Of a stretch of DNA of 64,000 nt, positions 1-7,786 are shown one piece after another. Both the position numbers and the translations under genes were made by a program. The stretch covers positions 62,001 through 126,000 of the forward strand of contig NZ_JOJM01000008.1 in assembly GCF_000720325.1 (NCBI RefSeq). The letters run 5' to 3'. Source of the stretch: Streptomyces sp. NRRL B-1347. GTDB taxonomy: Bacteria > Actinomycetota > Actinomycetes > Streptomycetales > Streptomycetaceae. How positions within the stretch are numbered: position 1 is the first letter of the stretch; each line of letters opens with the position of its first letter. The notes under the pieces are model-generated. The model had not been told where the DNA came from and searched no databases. It saw only the letters and a list, made by a program, of their open reading frames with translations.

Positions 1-1
1 G

Positions 2-481
2 TCGACCTCCGAGATGATCTCCCTCGGCATCGTCACGCTCCTGACCCACCCCGAGCAGCTCGCGAAGATGGTCGCGGACCCCGGCCGCACGCCCGCCGTG
101 ATCGAGGAACTCCTGCGGTACTTCTCGGTCGTCGAGATCGGCATGGGCCGCGTCGCCACCGAGGACGTCGAGCTCGGCGGCGTGCGCATCAAGGCGGGCG
201 AGGGCGTCATCGCCTCCAACGTCGCCGCCAACCGCGACCCCCTGGCCTTCCCGGACCCGGACGTCTTCGACCCCGACCGGGACGCCCGCCAGCACGTGGC
301 CCAGGGCCACGGACCGCACCAGTGCCTCGGGCGGAACCTCGCCCGGGTCGAGCTCCAGACCGTCTTCGACACCCTGTTCCGGCGCATCCCCGACCTCCGG
401 CTCGCCGTCGGCGTCGAGGAGCTGCCCTTCAAGTACGACGCGCTGGTCTACGGCCTGCGCGAACTGCCCGTCACCTGGTGA
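2..481 (+). CDS. cytochrome P450, C-terminal part (5' end outside window)
   Basis: Heme monooxygenase, presumably a tailoring oxygenase of the polyketide cluster it abuts. The visible part begins just after the I helix and contains the K-helix ExxR motif (EELLR) and the Cys-ligand loop GHGPHQCLG followed by RNLAR, then the normal C-terminal beta region. The frame is open from base 2 with no stop, so the gene starts upstream of the window. It is followed 18 bp later by the methyltransferase on the same strand, which suggests one operon. Family assignment is secure from the heme loop; substrate and position of oxidation cannot be read from the sequence. Confidence 0.93.
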   Translation, partial: STSEMISLGIVTLLTHPEQLAKMVADPGRTPAVIEELLRYFSVVEIGMGRVATEDVELGGVRIKAGEGVIASNVAANRDPLAFPDPDVFDPDRDARQHVAQGHGPHQCLGRNLARVELQTVFDTLFRRIPDLRLAVGVEELPFKYDALVYGLRELPVTW

Positions 482-499
482 ACCCCCAAGGAGCCCGAC

Positions 500-1450
500 G
501 TGACCACCACCGCCGAATCCACCCTCTCCCACCACACCCTGAGCAGCGTCGACTCCGGCGAGGCCACCGCGCGCCGCGCCGCTGAGATCGAGGCGCGGCT
601 GCGCGCCACCGAGGACCGGCTCCTGCTGCCCCTCGACCGCGAACTCGCCCTGCTCGCCGAGCTCCAGGAGTCCGAGTTCGGCCGCTTTCTGCTGCACAAC
701 GAGGGCCTCAACGGCTACTGGACGTCGTACGTCTTCCAGTACGAGCCCGGCGATCCGACGGCGAACGACCTGGAGCGGTGGCTCCTGACGAAGTCCCTGA
801 TGCCCGGCATCAGGGAGCGCTTCGGCCGCTTCAAGGCCCGCATCGCCCCGCACGTCACCGACGGCGCCGTGCTCGCCTCGGTGCCCTGCGGCCTCATGGA
901 CGACCTGCTCCAGCAGGACTACTCCGGCGTCGCCGACGTCAGCGGTCTGCGCCTGATCGGCGCCGACATCGACGCGGAGTCGGTGGAGTCCGCCCGCGCC
1001 CGCGCCGCCGCGCGCGGCCTCGCCGACGCCTGCGAGTTCCACGTGCGCGACGCCTGGCGGCTCGGCCTCGACGGCGAGGTCGACCTGCTCACCAGCAACG
1101 GCCTCAACATGTACGAGCCCGACCGCGACCGGCTCGTGGAGCTGTACCGCAACTTCGCCCGCGCCCTGCGCGTCGGCGGCCGGCTCCTGATCAGCTTCAT
1201 CCCGACGCCGCCCGCCCCGCCGTGGGCCGACGGCGGCCGGACCGGAGACTGGGACCGGTACGGCATCCACGCCGACGACCTGCGCCAGGACCTGGCGATC
1301 TTCGGGGACATCCTGCAGGCCAAGTACCTGAACTTCACCAGCGAGCAGGAGATCCGCGAGCAGCTCGCCGAGGCGGGCCTCACCGTGACCGGCATCTCCT
1401 ACAGCGACACCGGCGTGCTGCCGATCGCGACGGCCGTGCGCAGGCACTGA
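500..1450 (+). CDS. class I SAM-dependent methyltransferase (atypical motif I)
   Basis: Predicted 316-residue methyltransferase. The GTG start has AAGGAG seven bases upstream and lies 18 bp after the P450 stop. The C-terminal two thirds have a Rossmann-like pattern: an acidic strand end (LIGADIDAESVESA), a post-II DAW/DLLTSNGLNMYEPD segment and a motif near GGRLLISFIPTP. Motif I, usually VLDxGxGxG, reads as VLASVPCGLMDDLL, so the glycine loop is degenerate. The N-terminal ~110 residues are a helical extension. Its operon position after a P450 and before polyketide genes suggests a tailoring O- or C-methylation, but a non-methylating SAM-fold protein is possible. Confidence 0.75.
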   Translation: MTTTAESTLSHHTLSSVDSGEATARRAAEIEARLRATEDRLLLPLDRELALLAELQESEFGRFLLHNEGLNGYWTSYVFQYEPGDPTANDLERWLLTKSLMPGIRERFGRFKARIAPHVTDGAVLASVPCGLMDDLLQQDYSGVADVSGLRLIGADIDAESVESARARAAARGLADACEFHVRDAWRLGLDGEVDLLTSNGLNMYEPDRDRLVELYRNFARALRVGGRLLISFIPTPPAPPWADGGRTGDWDRYGIHADDLRQDLAIFGDILQAKYLNFTSEQEIREQLAEAGLTVTGISYSDTGVLPIATAVRRH

Positions 1451-1476
1451 GCCGCGACGGCACGGGGCGCAAGACC

Positions 1477-2283
1477 ATGGGGGACACGTACGGGGACGCG
1501 TACGGGGACATGTACGGGGACATGATGGACGGCAGAAGCAATGTGACGGACCTCGTGCGCGAGCCACGGGCCAGACCGCTCAGGTCACTGAGCGCCGCGG
1601 TGTCCGGGGCGCGCACCCTGTCCGCCTCCTGGCAGGTGCTCGTGGTGGGCGGTGACTCGCCCGACCGGGACCGTCTGATGCGCGATCTGGAGCGGCACGG
1701 ACACGACGTGCGGGGCACGACGACGGGCGCCGAGGCGCTCGCCGCGTACGGCGAGGCCGATGTGATCCTCCTCGATTTCGACCTGCCGGATCTGGACGGC
1801 CTTCAGGTGTGCCGGGTGATCCGGGCCGCGGGAAACACCCCGATCATCGCCGTCACCGGCCGGGGCTCCGAACTCGACACCGTTCTGGGACTTCAGGCGG
1901 GGGCCGACGACTATGTCGCGAAGCCTTATGGATTCCGTGAACTCCTCGCCCGGATCGAGGCGGTGATGCGCCGTTTCGAACCGCGTTCCGAGACCGCCCG
2001 GGTCATTGAGCACGGGCCGCTGCGCATCGATGTGAACTCCCGCGACGTGCATTTCCACCACCGGCGCATCAGCCTGACGCGCAAGGAGTTCGACCTCCTG
2101 CACATGCTGGCGGCGCACCCGGGAACCGTGGTATCGCGCCGGGTGATCGTCCGGCAGATCTGGGGCGACTCCTGGTCGCGGCGCACGGTCGACACCCATG
2201 TCAGCAGCCTGCGGGGCAAGTTGGGCGACAGCGACTGGATCGTGAACGTACGAGGTGTGGGGTTCATGATGGCCGAGGCGTGA
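1477..2283 (+). CDS. OmpR-family atypical response regulator (JadR1-like)
   Basis: Cluster-situated transcription regulator of 268 residues: a ~50-residue N-terminal extension, a receiver domain (about 53-165) and a winged-helix DNA-binding domain (about 175-268, with FDLLHMLAAHPG and RRTVDTHVSSLRGKL). In the receiver the phosphoacceptor D100, T127 and K149 are present, but the acidic Mg pocket is VVGGDSP instead of VVDDxP. It is therefore probably not controlled by ordinary phosphorylation. In angucycline clusters the atypical regulator JadR1 is known to respond to the end product. The start is uncertain: ATG 1477 has a weak GGGG site, and ATGs at 1510, 1522 and 1525 are in frame. The gene follows the methyltransferase by 26 bp and ends at a strong terminator. 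Confidence 0.85.
   Translation: MGDTYGDAYGDMYGDMMDGRSNVTDLVREPRARPLRSLSAAVSGARTLSASWQVLVVGGDSPDRDRLMRDLERHGHDVRGTTTGAEALAAYGEADVILLDFDLPDLDGLQVCRVIRAAGNTPIIAVTGRGSELDTVLGLQAGADDYVAKPYGFRELLARIEAVMRRFEPRSETARVIEHGPLRIDVNSRDVHFHHRRISLTRKEFDLLHMLAAHPGTVVSRRVIVRQIWGDSWSRRTVDTHVSSLRGKLGDSDWIVNVRGVGFMMAEA
1488..1523 (+). repeat. 12-bp tandem repeat (3 units) at the 5' end of the regulator gene
   Basis: Three consecutive 12-bp units with the core GTACGGGGAC encode Tyr-Gly-Asp repeats in the N-terminal extension of the response regulator. They may be part of the leader instead if translation starts at ATG 1525. Confidence 0.8.
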
Positions 2284-2304
2284 GCCGGTCACAGAAAGAA
2301 CGCA

Positions 2305-2339
2305 CGAAGGCCGACGCGGCACCGCCGCGTCGGCCTTCG
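2305..2339 (+). terminator. perfect 16-bp hairpin after the regulator gene
   Basis: Arms at 2305-2320 and 2324-2339 are perfectly complementary with a 3-nt ACC loop, 21 bp after the regulator stop. The hairpin has no long T-run, as is common in Streptomyces. It separates the P450-methyltransferase-regulator unit from the polyketide synthase operon. Confidence 0.85.
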
Positions 2340-2363
2340 CGCATTCCCCGCCAGAGCGCGTAC

Positions 2364-2392
2364 TTGTCAGAGATTTGACGTGCGTCTGACGT
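2364..2392 (+). promoter_or_regulatory. three 11-bp-spaced direct repeats upstream of the polyketide operon
   Basis: Heptamers TTGTCAG (2364), TTGACGT (2375) and CTGACGT (2386) recur with exact 11-bp periodicity, about 150 bp before the first polyketide gene. Tandem repeats at one helical turn are the known recognition pattern of OmpR/SARP-type winged-helix activators. The regulator encoded just upstream is the obvious candidate to bind here. The promoter itself is not clear; TATAAC at 2449-2454 is one possible -10. Confidence 0.6.
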
Positions 2393-2541
2393 ATCCACCG
2401 GTAGCCACGGGTATCTGCGGGGAGCCCTGCAATCCCCCTGAGAAGACCTATAACTGCCGTGCACTGGCTGTCTGGAGACTTGAACCGCGGGTCGGCGAAG
2501 CTGAGCGCAAGCTTCGAATCGGGAGGCAGGAAGAACTCCGC

Positions 2542-3090
2542 ATGCACACCACTGTGACGCTGGCCAGCAGGGAATCCGACGTGATTCCCGAAGCGCCGCG
2601 AGACGCGGGCCTCACCCGCCGCCAAGTGTTCACCTACCACGACCTGTTGATCGACGTGCGCGACCACGCCGCGGCCCCCGGCGAGGACGCCGCCGCCGAC
2701 GGCCGCGCGACCCTCTTCTACGACTGGTCGGCGGGGATCGGCGCCGCCCGCGGCCCGCTGCACAGCACCCTCATCGTGAACCGCATGGACCCCGCGCGGA
2801 AGGCCGAGGTCGCCGCGCTGTTCGCCGAACTCGACGCGACCGACTTCCCCGAGCGGATGGGCACCCGGCACCGCAGGCTCTTCCTGCTCGGCGACGTGTA
2901 CCTGCACCTCCAGCACTTCGAGCAGGAGGACGGCGGCGCCCTGATCGACAAGGCCTGGGTCGACGCCGACCCCCGCTTCATCAAGATCTGCGACGCCCTG
3001 ATGCCGATCGTCCCGCCGTACGACCCGGCCGTCTGGACCACCCCCGCCGACGCCATCGCCACCCGCGTCCACCACTGGGAGGCCGCGTGA
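2542..3090 (+). CDS. TcmI-family aromatic polyketide cyclase
   Basis: Polyketide cyclase of 182 residues in the TcmI/JadI family, which closes later rings of the poly-beta-ketone made by the minimal PKS. The family is recognised by the N-terminal LIVNRMDP segment, a ferredoxin-like ~110-residue core ([29 protein letters not shown]) and an acidic C-terminal part. ATG 2542 is chosen because GGAGGCAGGAAG lies just upstream; the frame stays open further upstream but without a ribosome site. Its stop overlaps the KS-alpha GTG (GTGA), so the two are translationally coupled. First gene of the jadIABCED-like block. Confidence 0.88.
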   Translation: MHTTVTLASRESDVIPEAPRDAGLTRRQVFTYHDLLIDVRDHAAAPGEDAAADGRATLFYDWSAGIGAARGPLHSTLIVNRMDPARKAEVAALFAELDATDFPERMGTRHRRLFLLGDVYLHLQHFEQEDGGALIDKAWVDADPRFIKICDALMPIVPPYDPAVWTTPADAIATRVHHWEAA

Positions 3091-4364
3091 CGAGCCACAG
3101 CCGCCGCGTCGTCATCACCGGCGTCGAGGTGCTCGCCCCCGGCGGCGTCGGCACCGCGGGGTTCTGGAACCTGCTCAGCGAGGGCCGCACCGCCACCCGC
3201 GGCATCACCTTCTTCGACCCCGCCCCGTTCCGCTCCCGGGTGGCCGCCGAGGTCGACTTCGACCCGTACGCGCACGGCCTGACCCCGCGCGAAGTGCGGC
3301 GCATGGACCGGGCCGCGCAGTTCGCCGTGGTCGCAGCGCGCGGCGCCGTCGCCGACAGCGGCATCGACGTCGCCGCGTACGACCCCTACCGGGTCGGCGT
3401 CACCGTCGGCAGCGCCGTCGGCGCCACCATGAGCCTCGACGAGGACTACCGGACCGTCAGCGACGGCGGCCGCCTCGACCTCGTCGACCACACTTACGCC
3501 GACCCGTTCTTCTACGGGTACTTCGTGCCCAGCTCGTTCGCCGCCGAGGTCGCCCTCGCGGTGGGCGCGCAGGGTCCCAGCAGCGTCGTCTCCGCGGGCT
3601 GCACCTCGGGGCTCGACTCCGTCGGGTACGCCGTCGAGCTGATCCGCGAGGGCACCGCCGACGTCATGGTCGCGGGCGCGTCCGACGCGCCGATCTCCCC
3701 GATCACCATGGCCTGCTTCGACGCCATCAAGGCCACCACGCCGCGCCACGACGACCCGGCGCACGCCTCGCGGCCCTTCGACGGCACCCGCAACGGCTTC
3801 GTGCTCGGCGAGGGCGCCGCGGTGTTCGTCCTGGAGGAGCTGGAGAGCGCCCGGCGCCGCGGCGCGCACGTCTACGCGGAGATCGCGGGCTACGCGACCC
3901 GCAGCAACGCCTACCACATGACCGGACTGCGCCCGGACGGCGCCGAGATGGCCGAGGCCATCCGCGTCGCCCTCGACGAGGCCCGGATGAACGGCGACGA
4001 GATCGACTACGTCAACGCGCACGGCTCCGGCACCAAGCAGAACGACCGGCACGAGACCGCCGCGTTCAAGCGCAGCCTCGGCGAGCACGCCTACCGCACC
4101 CCCGTCAGCTCCATCAAGTCCATGGTGGGCCACTCCCTGGGCGCGATCGGCTCCATCGAGATCGCGGCCTGCGTCCTCGCCATGGAGCACCACGTGGTGC
4201 CGCCGACCGCGAACCTGCACACCCCCGACCCCGAGTGCGACCTGGACTACGTCCCGCTGACCGCTCGCGAGCGGCGCACCGACGCCGTCCTGACCGTCGG
4301 CAGCGGCTTCGGCGGCTTCCAGAGCGCCATGGTGCTCGCCCGACCCGAGAGGACCGCGCGGTGA
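3087..4364 (+). CDS. type II PKS ketosynthase alpha (KS-alpha)
   Basis: Condensing subunit of the minimal type II polyketide synthase, 425 residues, the normal length. The catalytic residues are visible: nucleophile C172 in [11 protein letters not shown]312 in NAHGSGT, K344 and H349 in VGHSLGA. It works as a heterodimer with KS-beta, extending malonyl units on the ACP. The GTG start overlaps the cyclase stop and its own stop overlaps the KS-beta GTG. Residue patterns resemble angucycline KS-alpha proteins, and the gene order supports that class. Confidence 0.97.
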   Translation: MTSHSRRVVITGVEVLAPGGVGTAGFWNLLSEGRTATRGITFFDPAPFRSRVAAEVDFDPYAHGLTPREVRRMDRAAQFAVVAARGAVADSGIDVAAYDPYRVGVTVGSAVGATMSLDEDYRTVSDGGRLDLVDHTYADPFFYGYFVPSSFAAEVALAVGAQGPSSVVSAGCTSGLDSVGYAVELIREGTADVMVAGASDAPISPITMACFDAIKATTPRHDDPAHASRPFDGTRNGFVLGEGAAVFVLEELESARRRGAHVYAEIAGYATRSNAYHMTGLRPDGAEMAEAIRVALDEARMNGDEIDYVNAHGSGTKQNDRHETAAFKRSLGEHAYRTPVSSIKSMVGHSLGAIGSIEIAACVLAMEHHVVPPTANLHTPDPECDLDYVPLTARERRTDAVLTVGSGFGGFQSAMVLARPERTAR

Positions 4365-5569
4365 CCGTGCCCGTAGTAGTGACCGGCCTCGGCGTCGTCG
4401 CGCCCAACGGCCTCGGCACGACCGACTTCTGGAACGCCACCCTCGCGGGCAAGAGCGCCATCGGCCCGCTCACCCGCTTCGACTCCTCCGGCTACCCGGC
4501 GACGCTCGCCGGGGAGATCTCCGGCTTCGCGGTAGACGAGCAGCTGCCGAGCCGGCTCCTGCCGCAGACCGACCGGGTCACGCGGCTCTCCCTCGTCGCC
4601 GCCGACTGGGCGCTCGCGGACGCGGGCATCGCCCCGGCCGAGCTGCCCGCCTTCGACATGGGCGTGATCACCGCGAGCTCGGCGGGCGGCTTCGAGTTCA
4701 GCCAGGGCGAGCTGAAGAACCTGTGGAGCAAGGGCAGCCAGTACGTCAGCGCGTACCAGTCCTTCGCCTGGTTCTACGCGGTCAACACCGGCCAGATCTC
4801 CATCCGCAACGGCATGAAGGGCCCGAGCGGCGTCGTCGTCACCGACCAGGCGGGCGGCCTCGACGCCGTCGCCCACGCCCGGCGCCAGATCCGCAAGGGC
4901 ACCGGCCTCGTCGTCGCGGGCGCCGTCGACGCGAACCTCTGCTCCTGGGGCTGGGTGGGCCTGCACACCAGCGGCCGCCTCAGCACCGGCACCGAACCGA
5001 CCACGGCGTACCTGCCCTTCGACGACCGGGCCGCGGGCCACGTCGCGGGCGAGGGCGGCGCGCTGCTCATCATGGAGCGCGCGGACGCGGCGCGGGCGCG
5101 GGGCGCCCGGGTGTACGGCGAGATCGCCGGGTACGCCGCCACCTTCGACGGGCCCGGCGGCTCCGGCGGCCCCGGTCTGCGCAAGGCCGTCGAACTCGCC
5201 CTGGCTGACGCCGGGGCGCGCCCCGGCGACGTGGACGTGGTCTTCGCCGACGCCGCGGCGGACCCCGGCCTCGACCGCGCGGAGGCCGCCGCCCTCACCG
5301 GCGTCTTCGGCCCGTACGGCGTCCCGGTGACCGCCCCGAAGACCATGACCGGGCGCCTCTACTCGGGCGCCGCACCGCTGGACCTGGCCGCCGCCTTCCT
5401 CGCCCTCGCGGAGGGGCAGATCCCGCCCACGGTCCACGTCGAACCCGCCGACTCCCACGGCCTCGACCTCGTGACCTCGCAGCCGCGCGCCGCCGAGCTG
5501 CGCACCGCGCTCGTGCTCGCCCGCGGGCACGGCGGCTTCAACTCGGCGATGGTCGTGCGCGGCGCGTAG
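4361..5569 (+). CDS. type II PKS ketosynthase beta / chain length factor
   Basis: Chain-length factor of 402 residues. The KS active-site cysteine is replaced by glutamine (Q163 in [10 protein letters not shown]), the diagnostic substitution of this subunit; the downstream catalytic histidines are also lost. It decarboxylates malonyl-ACP for priming and, with KS-alpha, sets chain length. Around the pocket the sequence is [10 protein letters not shown], with Ser and Leu where the octaketide actinorhodin factor has (from memory) Thr112 and Phe116. Smaller side chains here fit a longer, angucycline-like decaketide (inference). GTG start overlaps KS-alpha by four bases. Confidence 0.95.
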   Translation: MTVPVVVTGLGVVAPNGLGTTDFWNATLAGKSAIGPLTRFDSSGYPATLAGEISGFAVDEQLPSRLLPQTDRVTRLSLVAADWALADAGIAPAELPAFDMGVITASSAGGFEFSQGELKNLWSKGSQYVSAYQSFAWFYAVNTGQISIRNGMKGPSGVVVTDQAGGLDAVAHARRQIRKGTGLVVAGAVDANLCSWGWVGLHTSGRLSTGTEPTTAYLPFDDRAAGHVAGEGGALLIMERADAARARGARVYGEIAGYAATFDGPGGSGGPGLRKAVELALADAGARPGDVDVVFADAAADPGLDRAEAAALTGVFGPYGVPVTAPKTMTGRLYSGAAPLDLAAAFLALAEGQIPPTVHVEPADSHGLDLVTSQPRAAELRTALVLARGHGGFNSAMVVRGA

Positions 5570-5626
5570 GCGCCTCGCCGGAACCGTCACGCCGGGCCGC
5601 CGGTCACCCGCGGGCCGTCCGTGGCC

Positions 5627-5649
5627 GGTCGCGCAGTTCCCCGCGCCCC
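5627..5649. repeat. Streptomyces intergenic repeat (copy 1 of 2)
   Basis: A 23-bp sequence containing CGCGCAGTTCCCCGCG lies between KS-beta and ACP. Its exact reverse complement occurs at 36460-36482. It is a motif commonly met between Streptomyces genes; function unknown. It is the only sizable gap (135 bp) inside the polyketide operon. Confidence 0.75.
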
Positions 5650-5704
5650 TTCGGGCGCTCGTACGCGGCTTTCTCCCACTCACCCTCACCAAGGAGTACC
5701 CGGC

Positions 5705-5962
5705 ATGTCTGCCACCGCCTTCACCCTCGACGACCTCAAGCGCGTGCTGCTCGAAGGCTCCGGCGCGCCCGAGGGCGTGGACCTCGACGCCGCCGACGTG
5801 CCCGACACGGAGTTCGAGCAGCTCGGCTACGACTCGCTGGCCCTCCTGGAGACCGCGAGCCGCATCGAGCGCGAGTACGGCATCGAGCTCGACGAGTCGG
5901 TCGTCGGCGACGCCACGACCCCGCGCGCCTTCGTGGCGGCCGTCGCGGCCCACGCGGCCTGA
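5705..5962 (+). CDS. type II PKS acyl carrier protein
   Basis: Acyl carrier protein of 85 residues that holds the growing polyketide on a phosphopantetheine arm. The attachment serine is S44 in LGYDSLALLE, and the flanking helices (acidic helix II, VVGDATTPRAFV) match type II PKS ACPs. ATG 5705 is preceded by AAGGAG at 5691-5696. Third component of the minimal PKS. Confidence 0.96.
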   Translation: MSATAFTLDDLKRVLLEGSGAPEGVDLDAADVPDTEFEQLGYDSLALLETASRIEREYGIELDESVVGDATTPRAFVAAVAAHAA

Positions 5963-6023
5963 GCCCGCACGCCCAGCACGCCCAGCACCCCACCACCCAA
6001 CGACTCCTCATGAAGGAGAGCAC

Positions 6024-6809
6024 ATGTCCCAGCAGGACCGGCGCGTGGCCGTCGTCACCGGTGCCACCAGCGGCATCGGGCTCGCGGTCGCCCGTCTCCT
6101 CGCCGAGCAGGGCCACCGCGTGTTCCTCGGCGCCCGTACCGCGGACAACGTCGTCACGACCGTCAAGCAGCTGCGCGAGGACGGCCTCGACGTCGAAGGC
6201 GCGGTCGTCGACGTCCGCTCCGCGGACTCGATCCACGCCTTCGTGACGGCGGCCGTCGACCGCTTCGGCACCGTCGACGTGCTGGTGAACAACGCGGGCC
6301 GCCCCGGCGGCGGCGTCACCGCCGACATCGCCGACGAGCTGTGGGACGACATCGTCGAGACCAACCTCAACAGCGTCTTCCGGATGACGCGCGAGGTCCT
6401 CAACACCGGCGGGATGCGGCACAAGGACCGGGGCCGGATCATCAACATCGCCTCCACGGCGGGCAAGCAGGGCGTCGTCCTCGGCGCCCCCTACTCGGCC
6501 TCCAAGCACGGCGTCGTCGGCTTCACCAAGGCCCTCGGCAACGAGCTCGCGCCGACCGGCATCACCGTCAACGCGGTCTGCCCCGGCTACGTCGAGACGC
6601 CGATGGCCGAGCACGTCCGCGGCAACTACGCCGCCCTCCAGGGCACGACCGAGGACGCGATCCTGGCGAAGTTCCAGGCGAAGATCCCGCTCGGCCGCTA
6701 CTCGACGCCCGAGGAGGTGGCGGGCCTCGTCGGCTACCTGGCCTCCGACACCGCCGCCTCCATCACCGCGCAGGCCATGAACGTCTGCGGCGGACTTGGC
6801 AACTACTGA
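6024..6809 (+). CDS. polyketide ketoreductase (C-9 KR, ActIII/JadE-like)
   Basis: NADPH-dependent short-chain reductase of 261 residues that reduces one keto group, typically C-9, before or during first-ring closure. Visible: cofactor loop TGATSGIG (12-19), NNAG (89-92), catalytic S144, Y157 and K161 in YSASK. The P94-G95-G96 motif, known from the actinorhodin KR as a stereochemical determinant, is present at the same numbering. AAGGAG precedes ATG 6024. A KR in the cluster argues against a WhiE-type spore pigment, whose clusters lack one. Confidence 0.95.
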   Translation: MSQQDRRVAVVTGATSGIGLAVARLLAEQGHRVFLGARTADNVVTTVKQLREDGLDVEGAVVDVRSADSIHAFVTAAVDRFGTVDVLVNNAGRPGGGVTADIADELWDDIVETNLNSVFRMTREVLNTGGMRHKDRGRIINIASTAGKQGVVLGAPYSASKHGVVGFTKALGNELAPTGITVNAVCPGYVETPMAEHVRGNYAALQGTTEDAILAKFQAKIPLGRYSTPEEVAGLVGYLASDTAASITAQAMNVCGGLGNY

Positions 6810-6829
6810 GCCGGACGAGGAGCGCACAC

Positions 6830-7786
6830 ATGACCGTTCATGACGTCGAAGAGACCGTCCGCGAGGTCGAGCACGAGATCACCGTCGCGGCCCCGGCCGA
6901 GGCCGTGTACCGCCTGATCGCGGACGTGGCGAACTGGCCGCGGCTCTTCCCCCCGACCGTGTACGCCGAGCGCGTCGAGGGCGACGACCGCGAGGAGCGC
7001 ATCCGCATCTGGGCCACCGGCAACGGCGAGGTCAAGAACTGGACCTCGCGCCGCGTCCTGGACCGGGCCGGCCTTCGCGTCGACTTCCGGCAGGAGGTCA
7101 GCACGCCCCCGGTCGCGGCCATGGGCGGCGCCTGGATCATCGAGAGCCTGCCGTCGGGGCAGTGCCTGGTGCGCCTCCTGCACGACTACCGTGCCGACGA
7201 CGCCGAGGGCCTGGCCTGGATCGACGAGGCCGTCGACCGCAACTCGCGCAGCGAGCTCGCCGCCCTGAAGGAGAACGCCGAGCGCGGCCTCGCCGCCGAG
7301 GACGAGGGCCTGCTCTGCTCCTTCGAGGACACCGTCCACATCGACGGCACCGCCAAGGACGTCTACGACTTCATCAACGACGCCCACCTGTGGCCCGAGC
7401 GGCTCCCGCACGTCGACTCCGTACGCCTGGACGAGCCGGTCCCCGGCCTCCAGTCGCTGGAGATGGACACCCGCTCCAAGGACGGCTCGACGCACACCAC
7501 GAAGTCGTACCGGGTGACGTTCCCGCACCGGAAGATCGCGTACAAGCAGAGCACGCTGCCCGCCCTGATGACGCTGCACACCGGCTACTGGACGTTCACC
7601 GGCACCGCGACCGGCGTCACCGCGTCCTCGCAGCACACCTTCGTCCTCAACACCGAGAACGTGGCGCGGGTCCTCGGCCCCGACGCGACGGTCCCGGACG
7701 CGGTCGCGTACGTGCGCACGGCCCTCAGCACCAACAGCCTGGCCACCCTGAACGCGGCCAAGGCCCACGCGGAGGGCCGGGGATGA
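6830..7786 (+). CDS. didomain aromatase/cyclase (SRPBCC type, JadD-like)
   Basis: Aromatase/cyclase of 318 residues with two START/SRPBCC halves. The first half starts EHEITVAAPAEAVYRLIADV, the second FEDTVHIDGTAKDVYDFIND; each carries a WPRLFP- or WPERLPH-type element. Such didomain enzymes close and aromatise the first ring (C7-C12) of KR-reduced chains. ATG 6830 has GAGGAG nearby. The stop overlaps the hydrolase ATG (ATGA), indicating translational coupling. It completes the cyclase-KSa-KSb-ACP-KR-ARO/CYC order seen in angucycline clusters. Confidence 0.92.
   Translation: MTVHDVEETVREVEHEITVAAPAEAVYRLIADVANWPRLFPPTVYAERVEGDDREERIRIWATGNGEVKNWTSRRVLDRAGLRVDFRQEVSTPPVAAMGGAWIIESLPSGQCLVRLLHDYRADDAEGLAWIDEAVDRNSRSELAALKENAERGLAAEDEGLLCSFEDTVHIDGTAKDVYDFINDAHLWPERLPHVDSVRLDEPVPGLQSLEMDTRSKDGSTHTTKSYRVTFPHRKIAYKQSTLPALMTLHTGYWTFTGTATGVTASSQHTFVLNTENVARVLGPDATVPDAVAYVRTALSTNSLATLNAAKAHAEGRG

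Noticed and set aside
2718..4220. A 500-codon minus-strand frame across the KS-alpha gene
   Set aside because: Antisense shadow with no family motif or ribosome site.
2542..7786. WhiE-type spore-pigment cluster
   Set aside because: A ketoreductase and a KR-associated didomain aromatase are present, which whiE clusters lack.
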